Source: Ruminococcaceae bacterium UBA6392 (GTDB taxonomy: Bacteria; Bacillota; Clostridia; Oscillospirales; Acutalibacteraceae). Taken from it: a stretch of DNA of 7,778 nt. Each line of letters begins with the position of its first letter. The first letter of the stretch is position 1. Location of the stretch: positions 1 through 7,778 of the forward strand of contig DJQG01000127.1 of the NCBI GenBank assembly GCA_002438685.1, written 5' to 3'. The notes under the pieces were generated by a model that saw nothing but the letters and a program-made list of their open reading frames with translations, was not told the DNA's origin and did not search any database. A program made the translations under genes and the position numbers. Below, piece by piece: positions 1 through 5,726 of the stretch.

Positions 1-66
1 TAAACTATGTTACTCTTGACATAATATCCGCCCCTACCTGCTTTGAGCGAAGCGAAACTTTCGCCT

Positions 67-104
67 GATAAAACAAAACTGCGCGCCGCAAGAGCGGCGC
101 GCAG
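67..104 (-). terminator. Intrinsic terminator closing the efp / CD1247-type operon
   Basis: Perfect 11-bp inverted repeat with arms at 79-89 and 94-104 and a 4-nt loop. On the minus strand it is followed by a T-rich tail (TTTTGTTTTATC, 67-78). It lies 23 bp beyond the stop codon of the CD1247-type gene. A GC-rich stem followed by a U-tract is the standard rho-independent form, and I see no competing structure. Confidence 0.93.
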
Positions 105-126
105 CGGCATTGCTTTTTGGTTTTTA

Positions 127-546
127 TCAGTCGTCGTGATCGCAGTCGCAGTTGTCATCGCCGCAGCAGCAATCGTCATCGAAATCGAACTCGAGCAGAG
201 TGCCGCAGTTGGGGCAGTCAATGCTTCCGTCCTCAAGGATGCCGTCGTCGACGCAGATAGTCTCGCCGCAGTTGGGGCACTCGATCTCATAGCAATCGTC
301 GTCGCCGCAGCAGCAGTCGTCATCGTCCTCGTAGACATAGCCCTCGAGATCGGAGAGATCCTCGTCTATCTCGTCAACCTGATCGCTGACAATATCGAGA
401 CCCTCTTCGAGATCCGAAACGCTCATAGCCATGTCGTCAAGAAGCTCGATAATAGCCTTAATGACCTTGACTTCGTCCTTCTTTGCGTCGAGGTCGAGAC
501 CGTCGACAAGACCTTTGATATAAGCAACTTTCTCAGTAACTGTCAT
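127..546 (-). CDS. CD1247-type small acidic, cysteine-rich zinc-ribbon-like protein
   Basis: A 139-residue protein of unknown biochemical role. The N-terminus (MTVTEKVAYIKGL, residues 1-13) matches what I recall of the family labelled CD1247 N-terminal domain in clostridial annotations, where it is often found next to efp. Residues 1-70 look like a helical, possibly coiled-coil segment rich in Leu, Asp and Glu. Residues 90-114 hold two CPNCG knuckles (Cys90/93 and Cys111/114), a likely zinc ribbon. Each side of the ribbon carries a cluster of acidic residues with CCCGDD (about 74-85 and 123-135). The start is ATG at 546, because AAAGGAG (555-561) sits just upstream; an in-frame TTG at 564 would lie inside or before that ribosome site. 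It follows efp after 49 bp with no promoter or terminator seen between, so it is probably co-transcribed and ends at the hairpin at 67-104. Family assignment is fairly sure; function is unknown, with metal binding or redox sensing only an inference. Confidence 0.85.
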   Translation of the reverse strand: MTVTEKVAYIKGLVDGLDLDAKKDEVKVIKAIIELLDDMAMSVSDLEEGLDIVSDQVDEIDEDLSDLEGYVYEDDDDCCCGDDDCYEIECPNCGETICVDDGILEDGSIDCPNCGTLLEFDFDDDCCCGDDNCDCDHDD

Positions 547-595
547 TTTGCTTTCTCCTTTCAAAAACAGCCGTCGGCTTTTGAATTACGGAATT

Positions 596-1153
596 TTATG
601 CTCTGCTCAGATACTCGCCGGTGCGGGTGTCAACAATAACCATCTCGCCCTCTTCAATGAACAGCGGAACCTTGATCTCTGCGCCGGTCTCAAGCACTGC
701 GGGCTTGGTGGCGTTTGTCGCGGTGTCGCCCTTGAAGCCGGGGTCGGTCTGGGTGACTTCGAGAGTAACGCTTGTGGGGGGCTCAACGCCGAAAACATTG
801 CCCTTGTAGGAAAGGATCTTGCAAACGGTGTTCTCCTTGACGAACTTGAAGTTGTCGGAGAGGTCGCTCTTGTTTATCGGGATGAGCTCGTAGCTCTCGG
901 GATCCATGAAATAATAAAGATCGCCGTCGTTATAGGAATACTCCATCTCCTTGCGCTCGATATAAGCGGTGGGGAATTTTTCCGTGGGGTTGAATGTGCG
1001 CTCAACGACCGAACCCGCGATAACGTTTCTTATCTTGGTTCTGACGAATGCCGCGCCTTTGCCGGGCTTGACGTGCTGGAACTCTATGATCTGATAGACA
1101 TCGCCGTCCATCTCAAACGTCACGCCGTTTCTGAAATCGCCTGCTGAAACCAT
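596..1153 (-). CDS. efp: Translation elongation factor P
   Basis: EF-P binds stalled ribosomes between the P and E sites and promotes peptide-bond formation at consecutive prolines. The 185-residue length is normal for the family. The protein has the three expected parts: an N-terminal KOW-like domain (about 1-62), a central OB domain (about 65-127) and a C-terminal OB domain (about 130-185) ending in the conserved DTRTGEYLSRA. The tip loop reads HVKPGKGAAF. Lys32 in this loop is the position modified post-translationally in Bacillus-type EF-P, and the loop is of the PGKG Gram-positive kind. The start is ATG at 1153, with GGAGGAG (1159-1165) 5 nt upstream. The gene has its own promoter at 1188-1216 and is followed 49 bp later by the CD1247-type gene. 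No enzyme for modifying Lys32 is visible in this window. Confidence 0.98.
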   Translation of the reverse strand: MVSAGDFRNGVTFEMDGDVYQIIEFQHVKPGKGAAFVRTKIRNVIAGSVVERTFNPTEKFPTAYIERKEMEYSYNDGDLYYFMDPESYELIPINKSDLSDNFKFVKENTVCKILSYKGNVFGVEPPTSVTLEVTQTDPGFKGDTATNATKPAVLETGAEIKVPLFIEEGEMVIVDTRTGEYLSRA

Positions 1154-1187
1154 ATTGTCTCCTCCGATATTTTAGACTTACACATTT

Positions 1188-1216
1188 ATTTTATACTATT
1201 CGGCCGTATATTTCAA
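1188..1216 (-). promoter_or_regulatory. Sigma-A type promoter for efp
   Basis: On the minus strand, TTGAAA (1211-1216) is followed by a 17-bp spacer and TAAAAT (1188-1193). An overlapping TATAAA offers an alternative -10 with a 15-bp spacer. It lies in the 75-bp gap between the lysozyme stop and the efp start, giving a short leader of roughly 30 nt that contains the GGAGGAG ribosome site. No terminator separates it from the lysozyme gene, so efp may also receive readthrough. Confidence 0.75.
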
Positions 1217-1228
1217 TACTTTTTTTCA

Positions 1229-2461
1229 TCAGAATGGGCTTTTCTGCGCGCTGAGCTTCAGATGCTCGCCCGCATATATCAGGTCGGGGTCTTTTATTCT
1301 GTTTATCCCGACGAGGGTTCTTATCGGAACGCCGGTGCGGCGGGATATATAAAAGAGCGTGTCGCCCGGGCGCACGACATAAAATTCGCCCGACATTCTG
1401 GTGCCGGGTATCGCGAGCTTATCCCCCGCGTATATCATTTCGCCGCGTTCGAGCCCGTTTCTGTCCTCGAGTGCGGAGAGCGTGACGCCGAATTTCCCGG
1501 CTATCGATATCGGCGTGTCGCCGCACCTGACGGTGTATATCTCCTCGCCGCTGCCGCGCGCGGGCAGGGTTATTCTCAGCCGCTCGCCCGCGAATATCCT
1601 GTTGGGGTCAGCTATCCTGTTCTCTCGGGCAATTGCCTCGACTGTCGTGCCGTATTCCCTCGCTATCGCCCAGAGCGTGTCGCCCGCGCGGACATATATA
1701 GTGAGCGTCCGTGTTCCCGCGCGGACAGAGGTTCGCTTTTCGCCGTCGATGCGCCTCGAGTCGGAGAGAAATATCCCCTCGGTGAAGATGTTGCGGTCAA
1801 CGTTGCCATAGATGCCGCCGACTCTGCCCTCGTCCGTATACTGGAAGCCGACCCAATCGCGCCATTTGCCGTTTGCCGACGGCTCGTCTGCGCCGTACTG
1901 CGCCGCCCAGAGCGGATATTTTTCGGCGAGCGCACGGCTGAATATATTCCTCGCGTTTGAAAGGTCGCTGTATATCACGGCTTCCCGCTTCGTCAGCGCG
2001 GTCAGCTCATCAAGATATGCCTCTGATATCGCGTTTATCTGCGAGACGGAGAGCGAGCCGAAAGATTCAAAATCCATCGCAAGGCGCATATCTGGCTCGC
2101 GCCCGGCGGCAAGGGATGCAAAGAACCGCGCCTGCCTGCGCCCCTCCTCGACCGAGCGGGCGGTGACATAGTGATAAAAGCCGATTTTCAGCCCAGCCGC
2201 CTTTGCCCGTTCGTAGTTTTCGGCGAAGTATTCGTCGGTATATTCACCTGCGCCGGCGCGGATATACACCGCCTCTATCCCGCTGCGTCTCACCTCTTCG
2301 AAATCTATCTCGCCCTGAAATTCACTTATATCTATCCCACGATACTGCCGCCCGCCCGACGGCGGAATCGCCCGCGCCGGGATGAGCGCGGCAAAGACAA
2401 GCGCCGCGATGCAGGCGAGAAGCACCGCCGCCGCGCCCGTGAGTCTTCGTTTTATATTCAT
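1229..2461 (-). CDS. Secreted GH25 lysozyme (muramidase) with three LysM repeats
   Basis: Predicted to cleave the MurNAc-GlcNAc bond of peptidoglycan outside the cell membrane. The 410-residue protein begins with a signal peptide: basic NIKRR, a hydrophobic core at about 8-27, and a likely cleavage after ALIPARA (residue 31). The GH25 catalytic domain spans about 41-232. It has GIDISEFQGEID (42-53, Asp44), the catalytic pair in AMDFES (Asp130, Glu132), GFQYTDEG (205-212) and VDRN (221-224). Three LysM carbohydrate-binding repeats follow at about 254-298, 308-351 and 360-404, each with the xxGDT core. The second has Cys313 in its VRCGDT core where the others have VRAGDT and VRPGDT. The start is ATG at 2461, with GGAGGAG (2470-2476) 8 nt upstream. 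There is no sortase motif, so LysM repeats probably hold it on the wall. It could act in wall remodelling, division or spore germination; the sequence does not decide. I could not find a convincing promoter directly upstream. Confidence 0.94.
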   Translation of the reverse strand: MNIKRRLTGAAAVLLACIAALVFAALIPARAIPPSGGRQYRGIDISEFQGEIDFEEVRRSGIEAVYIRAGAGEYTDEYFAENYERAKAAGLKIGFYHYVTARSVEEGRRQARFFASLAAGREPDMRLAMDFESFGSLSVSQINAISEAYLDELTALTKREAVIYSDLSNARNIFSRALAEKYPLWAAQYGADEPSANGKWRDWVGFQYTDEGRVGGIYGNVDRNIFTEGIFLSDSRRIDGEKRTSVRAGTRTLTIYVRAGDTLWAIAREYGTTVEAIARENRIADPNRIFAGERLRITLPARGSGEEIYTVRCGDTPISIAGKFGVTLSALEDRNGLERGEMIYAGDKLAIPGTRMSGEFYVVRPGDTLFYISRRTGVPIRTLVGINRIKDPDLIYAGEHLKLSAQKSPF

Positions 2462-2505
2462 TTTCCCCTCTCCTCCGTCGTTTCTGCCGATTATCCGGCA
2501 CTATA

Positions 2506-2527
2506 TTCTATGCCGCAGAGCATAGAA
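2506..2527. repeat. Perfect 8-bp inverted repeat between divergent genes
   Basis: TTCTATGC (2506-2513) and GCATAGAA (2520-2527) form a perfect inverted repeat around a 6-nt centre. It lies upstream of the lysozyme start on one side, and 13 bp before the -35 box of the esterase promoter on the other. It has no T-tract, so it is not a terminator. It could be an operator for a dimeric regulator or a leader hairpin of the lysozyme mRNA. The structure is seen directly; the role is inference. Confidence 0.5.
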
Positions 2528-2539
2528 GCGCGACGGAGA

Positions 2540-2568
2540 TTGAAATGGCGGCGGGGATAATATATAAT
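2540..2568 (+). promoter_or_regulatory. Sigma-A type promoter for the alpha/beta hydrolase gene
   Basis: TTGAAA (2540-2545), a 17-bp spacer, then TATAAT (2563-2568). The predicted transcript starts near 2575, about 45 nt before the ATG at 2621, leaving room for the GGGAGG ribosome site at 2606-2611. Confidence 0.82.
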
Positions 2569-2620
2569 TTGATCAATGAACCCGGAGTTTTTATAAGTGA
2601 TGATAGGGAGGATATATATT

Positions 2621-3373
2621 ATGAAAATAGGGGAAATGCTTCAGGCGGCTTATGACTTTTGGCGACCCAACAAATACGGGATAAAGCCGTACTTATGCAA
2701 GGACGGAAGAGAGCACCCGGTTGCAATTATATGCCCGGGCGGAGCGTATTCGATGGTGTGCTCTTTTGTCGAGGGTATGCCGATAGCAAAGGCTTTGAAT
2801 AAACGCGGATATCACGCGGTTGTTGCATATTACAGGACAAAGAAAAAAGCCCGCTTCCCAAATCCTCACGAGGATTTGAAACGGGCGATTACAGAGACTT
2901 TTTCTCACGCGGAGGATTGGAATCTCGAGACTGACGGCTGGTCTCTTTGGGGCAGCTCGGCAGGCGGACATTTAGCGGCAAGCTTCTGCACTCAGGCGGA
3001 GGATAGGTTCAAACCCTCGGCATTGATTCTGAGCTATCCTGTTATTACGCTCGGCGAATTTACTCACGGGGACAGCAAAAGAAATCTGCTGGGCGATAAG
3101 CCGGACGAGTCAATAATCAACCGACTTTCCGTTGGAAAGCAAATCGATTCAACCTTTCCGCCGACATTTGTGTGGTACGGGACGGCGGATAATGTTGTTG
3201 ACCCAATAAACAGTCGGATGCTGGAATCCGCGCTGAAAACGGCAGGTGTGCCGTATGAAGCCGAAGTTTACGATGGTATCGGTCACGGAGTCGGTCTTGC
3301 TGCCGGAACCGATGCTTCAAAGTGGTTTGAAGATGCAGTTGATTTCTGGGAAAAGCAAAGAACAGAAAAATAA
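2621..3373 (+). CDS. Alpha/beta hydrolase, acetyl-esterase/lipase (BD-FAE-like) family
   Basis: A 250-residue cytoplasmic serine hydrolase with no signal peptide. The oxyanion-hole segment is CPGGAYSM (38-45). The nucleophile elbow is GSSAGGH (111-117) with Ser113 as nucleophile. The acid is probably Asp190 in GTADNVVD (187-194), with Asp194 as the alternative, and the histidine is His222 in GIGHG (219-223). The order Ser-Asp-His and the xPGGAY motif fit the esterase group that removes acetyl or feruloyl groups from sugars or xylan-derived oligosaccharides; the true substrate cannot be read from the sequence. The ATG at 2621 is chosen because GGGAGG (2606-2611) lies 9 nt before it; an in-frame GTG at 2597 lies upstream of that site. 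The gene has its own promoter and a shared terminator, so it is a single-gene unit. It looks AT-richer than its neighbours, which may hint at separate origin. Confidence 0.9.
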   Translation: MKIGEMLQAAYDFWRPNKYGIKPYLCKDGREHPVAIICPGGAYSMVCSFVEGMPIAKALNKRGYHAVVAYYRTKKKARFPNPHEDLKRAITETFSHAEDWNLETDGWSLWGSSAGGHLAASFCTQAEDRFKPSALILSYPVITLGEFTHGDSKRNLLGDKPDESIINRLSVGKQIDSTFPPTFVWYGTADNVVDPINSRMLESALKTAGVPYEAEVYDGIGHGVGLAAGTDASKWFEDAVDFWEKQRTEK

Positions 3374-3396
3374 AATTATTTTTGAATTGAAATGAT

Positions 3397-3447
3397 AAAA
3401 AATCCCGCGCAGGCAATTTCAATGAAATGTGCCGCTGCGGGATTTTT
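3397..3447. terminator. Bidirectional intrinsic terminator between the esterase gene and mntP
   Basis: AAAAAATCCCGC (3397-3408) pairs with GCGGGATTTTT (3437-3447). Further pairing inside (GGCA with TGCC, ATTTC with GAAAT) extends the hairpin with small internal loops. It has an A-run on the left and a T-run on the right, so it gives a stem plus U-tract when read from either strand. It sits 24 bp after the esterase stop and 6 bp after the stop of the convergent mntP gene. Confidence 0.9.
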
Positions 3448-3452
3448 ATAAT

Positions 3453-4037
3453 TTAAAAATTTATGACCCCGAGGTGCTCAAGGAGTATCTTGACGCCGAT
3501 GGCCATGAGAATAAGTCCGCCGGCAAGCTCCGCTTTGTTCGTGTATTTCTCGCCGAAAACATGACCTATCTTGACTCCCACGGCGGAGATAATAAATGTC
3601 GTCACACCGATAAACGAGGCGGCAGCCCAGATATTGACCTTGAGAAAAGCGAGCGTAATTCCGACTGCGAGCGCGTCGATGCTTGTCGCTATTGCGAGGA
3701 CGAGCATCTTTGTGAATTTCAGCTCGTCGCGGTCGTTGCCTGCGGCGTCGCGCTCGACGTCTTCTTTTTTGAAGCTCTCGATGAACATCTTGCCGCCGAG
3801 AATGAGAAGAAGCACAAAAGCCACCCAGTGGTCGTAGCGCTCGATCTTGTCGGCAAAGCTCGTGCCGAGGAAATAACCGATTATCGGCATAAGAGCCTGG
3901 AAGATGCCGAAATACGCGCCGACTGTCGCGCTCTGCCCGAGGCTCGCCTTTTTCAGACATACGCCCTTGCATATCGAGACGGCGAACGCGTCCATTGAAA
4001 GACCGACTGCGAGAATGAAAAGTTCAGCTAAACCCAT
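3453..4037 (-). CDS. mntP: Manganese efflux pump MntP
   Basis: A membrane protein that exports Mn2+ and protects against manganese excess. It has 194 residues, close to the usual length of about 190. The fold is an internal duplication: GLSMDAFAVSICKG (12-25) in the first half and ATSIDALAVGITLA (117-130) in the second, with the characteristic intramembrane aspartates Asp16 and Asp121. About six membrane segments can be drawn (roughly 3-25, 37-58, 70-88, 110-131, 135-160, 170-190), with a charged cytoplasmic loop at about 89-109. The start is ATG at 4037, with GGAGG (4045-4049) upstream. The frame stays open for 26 codons further upstream, but that stretch runs into the terminator and is leader. 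Expression is probably set by the riboswitch and terminator in the leader and by the promoter at 4219-4247. It converges on the esterase gene and shares its terminator. Confidence 0.96.
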   Translation of the reverse strand: MGLAELFILAVGLSMDAFAVSICKGVCLKKASLGQSATVGAYFGIFQALMPIIGYFLGTSFADKIERYDHWVAFVLLLILGGKMFIESFKKEDVERDAAGNDRDELKFTKMLVLAIATSIDALAVGITLAFLKVNIWAAASFIGVTTFIISAVGVKIGHVFGEKYTNKAELAGGLILMAIGVKILLEHLGVINF

Positions 4038-4070
4038 ATTGATTCCTCCGTTTTTTCCGGGGCGGGGAAC

Positions 4071-4106
4071 AAAAAAAGACCCATCTGCGCCCTTTGCGCA
4101 GATAAG
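4071..4106 (-). terminator. Riboswitch expression platform: intrinsic terminator in the mntP leader
   Basis: On the minus strand ATCTGCGC (4096-4103) pairs with GCGCAGAT (4083-4090), followed after GGGTC by seven T (4071-4077). Its 5' arm shares bases with the last part of the aptamer (GAGACTTATC, 4101-4110). Closing aptamer helix P1 should therefore compete with this terminator. It lies 34 bp before the mntP ATG, within the transcript. Confidence 0.88.
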
Positions 4107-4210
4107 TCTCATCAATTAAAGAGGCGAAAGCCTCCTTATAGCAGGACCAGATATAGATCAGTATGTTGACCCTGCTGCGCCGCAAATCAGCGCCGATTAC
4201 TCCCCTATCG
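4101..4210 (-). promoter_or_regulatory. yybP-ykoY family manganese riboswitch aptamer
   Basis: The minus-strand leader contains GATAGGGGAGTAAT near its 5' end and GAGACTTATC at its 3' end. These match the conserved GGGGAGUA and GAGACUU-like flanks of the yybP-ykoY aptamer as I know it. Between them I see a stem closed by AGCAGG and CCTGCT, and a stable GGAGGC-TTTC-GCCTC-type hairpin (about 4121-4135). The family senses Mn2+ and often precedes mntP, which is the downstream gene here. P1 can form between GCGATA and TATC(T)GC, overlapping the terminator stem, so metal binding should turn the gene ON. The exact internal pairing was not computed. Confidence 0.88.
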
Positions 4211-4218
4211 CTTCGGAC

Positions 4219-4247
4219 AGTATAGCGCATCGCTTTGGTTTTGTCAA
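4219..4247 (-). promoter_or_regulatory. Sigma-A type promoter for mntP
   Basis: On the minus strand TTGACA (4242-4247), a 17-bp spacer, then TATACT (4219-4224). This is a near-perfect consensus promoter. Transcription would begin around 4212, at the very start of the riboswitch. It stands back-to-back with the murL promoter, the two -35 boxes being 10 bp apart. Confidence 0.92.
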
Positions 4248-4257
4248 GCGTATCCGA

Positions 4258-4286
4258 TTGAATTTTGCCGTTTGTTCTGATATAAT
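4258..4286 (+). promoter_or_regulatory. Extended -10 sigma-A type promoter for the murL-murD2 operon
   Basis: TTGAAT (4258-4263), a 17-bp spacer, then TATAAT (4281-4286) preceded by an extended -10 TGA (4278-4280). Transcription would start near 4293, giving a leader of about 57 nt before the ATG at 4350. This also argues against the in-frame ATG at 4302, which would be only about 9 nt into the transcript. Confidence 0.87.
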
Positions 4287-4349
4287 CTATCATGGATCAG
4301 GATGCCGTGCGGTGTCCGAAGTTATATTTATGCAGAAAGAGGTCTTGCT

Positions 4350-5726
4350 ATGAGCGGACGCTTTGATGAGCTTCGCCGGGAATATCCGCAGTTTGTCTAC
4401 AGCGGCTATTCCGTCAGCGAACATGAGGACGGGCTACACTTAAGCTTTGATTTTTCTATCCCCGGTCTGTGCGAGTTTCATCCGCAGACGAGGCTCGACG
4501 GAAAAAGTCTTGATATATTCAATTCCCCCGTGTCGGACTATGCGAAGAGAATGGTTTTCTTCATTGGTCTTGCGGAGGCGGTCAGCTACTGGAAATGCGC
4601 CTGCCCGCCTGTTTTCAGAGTCGAGTGCGGCGAAATGTCCGAGGATGACAAAGCTTTTTTCAAAAATCTCTGGTTCAACGGACTCGGCGAGTTTTTCTAC
4701 AGAAACGGGATAAAGACGGATATAGACTCTTTTGTGAGCATAAATGCGCCGGAGCCGAAAAATATCCCACAGTGCGAAGATTATGTTTCGTCGGGGATTG
4801 AGATGGTTCCCGTCGGCGGCGGCAAGGATTCGGCGGTCACGACCGAGCTTTTGCGCCCGTTCGGCGATAAGCTGAGATTCTTCACCGTCAACGACCAGCC
4901 TGCGCGTACTCAGTGCGTTCTCGCAGGCGGCTACAGCGAGGATAAAATAATAAAAATTTACCGCACTATAGACCCCGAACTGCTCAAGCGCAACGCCGAA
5001 GGCTTTTTGAACGGACACACGCCGTTTTCGTCGGTCGTGGCGTTTATATCAATGTATGCGGGCTTTATCGAGGGCGCAAATGACGTTATTCTCTCGAACG
5101 AGTCGAGCGCTAATGAGTCGAATATCGGCGGAGAGAGCGTCAACCATCAGTATTCAAAGTCGTTCGAGTTCGAGCGCGACTTCGATGAGTTCCGCCGCCG
5201 CAATTTCCCGCAAAGCGCGGTTTATTTCAGCCTCCTGCGCCCGTTCTGCGAGCTTCAGATAGCAAAGCAGTTTTCTCAGTATAAGCAGTACCATTCAATA
5301 TTCCGCAGCTGCAACAGGGGGAGCAAGAAAAACATTTGGTGCTGCGAGTGTCCGAAGTGCCTGTTCGTTGCGATAATGCTCTCGCCGTTTCTCCCGCCCG
5401 ATGAGCTGAACTCAATATTCGGCTGCGATATGCTCGCGAAAACAGAGCTTGAGACCGACTTCGACGGTCTCTGCGGTTTCACTGGGCTTAAGCCCTTTGA
5501 GTGCGTCGGCACGGCGGACGAGGTCGTGCTCGCATTGACGCTGACGGCGGAAAAATATAAAAAATCCGGGCTTGAAATGCCCGCGCTCCTGCGCCGCTTC
5601 TGCGAAAAAAACACTGCCCGCGCGGATCACTCCCTGCTCTCGGGCTTCAACGAAGAGAATCTTATCCCGAAAAAATTTGATGAATGTGTAAAGAGGATGT
5701 TTGAATATGTATCAGCAGCTGATTAA
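4350..5726 (+). CDS. murL: UDP-MurNAc-L-Ala-L-Glu epimerase (MurL family)
   Basis: MurL uses ATP to invert the terminal L-Glu of UDP-MurNAc-L-Ala-L-Glu to D-Glu, releasing AMP and PPi, and so supplies D-Glu to peptidoglycan without glutamate racemase. The protein has 458 residues. A PP-loop ATP site is seen as PVGGGKDSAV (154-163), after GLGEFFYRNG (111-120). Motifs I recognise from the family are NGHTP (221-225), SNESSANE (249-256), VNHQYSKSFEFE (264-275) and YFSLLRPFCELQIA (292-305). A four-cysteine cluster follows: Cys321 in SCNRG, then Cys331, Cys334 and Cys337 in WCCECPKC, resembling the zinc site of QueC-type PP-loop enzymes. The start is ATG at 4350, with AGAGG 7 nt upstream. The stop lies inside the next gene, a MurD-like ligase (20-bp overlap), which is the expected partner. 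Family assignment comes from motif memory plus this neighbour; activity is inferred. A QueC-like enzyme of other function is the alternative. Confidence 0.9.
   Translation: MSGRFDELRREYPQFVYSGYSVSEHEDGLHLSFDFSIPGLCEFHPQTRLDGKSLDIFNSPVSDYAKRMVFFIGLAEAVSYWKCACPPVFRVECGEMSEDDKAFFKNLWFNGLGEFFYRNGIKTDIDSFVSINAPEPKNIPQCEDYVSSGIEMVPVGGGKDSAVTTELLRPFGDKLRFFTVNDQPARTQCVLAGGYSEDKIIKIYRTIDPELLKRNAEGFLNGHTPFSSVVAFISMYAGFIEGANDVILSNESSANESNIGGESVNHQYSKSFEFERDFDEFRRRNFPQSAVYFSLLRPFCELQIAKQFSQYKQYHSIFRSCNRGSKKNIWCCECPKCLFVAIMLSPFLPPDELNSIFGCDMLAKTELETDFDGLCGFTGLKPFECVGTADEVVLALTLTAEKYKKSGLEMPALLRRFCEKNTARADHSLLSGFNEENLIPKKFDECVKRMFEYVSAAD

Noticed and set aside
15..28. TTGACATAATAT as a promoter
   Set aside because: The -35-like and -10-like words touch each other with no spacer, so they cannot act as a promoter together.
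43..639. Open plus-strand frame of 198 codons rich in Val, Ala and Ile, looking like a membrane protein
   Set aside because: It is the antisense of the Asp/Glu/Cys-rich CD1247-type gene; the GTC/GAT codon pattern creates false hydrophobic residues. It has no ribosome site and runs through a terminator hairpin.
548..1147. Plus-strand open frame of 199 codons
   Set aside because: It lies fully antisense to efp, which is a certain gene; no start signals.
1262..1960. Plus-strand open frame of 232 codons
   Set aside because: Antisense to the GC-rich GH25/LysM gene; no ribosome site or family resemblance.
3429..3998. Plus-strand open frame of 189 codons
   Set aside because: Antisense of mntP and begins inside the bidirectional terminator.
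4024..4293. Minus-strand 89-codon frame upstream of mntP
   Set aside because: It spans the mntP promoter, riboswitch and terminator, so it is leader RNA read as protein.
4302..4349. Upstream ATG at 4302 as the murL start
   Set aside because: It has no ribosome site and would lie about 9 nt from the predicted transcript start; the ATG at 4350 has AGAGG in place.
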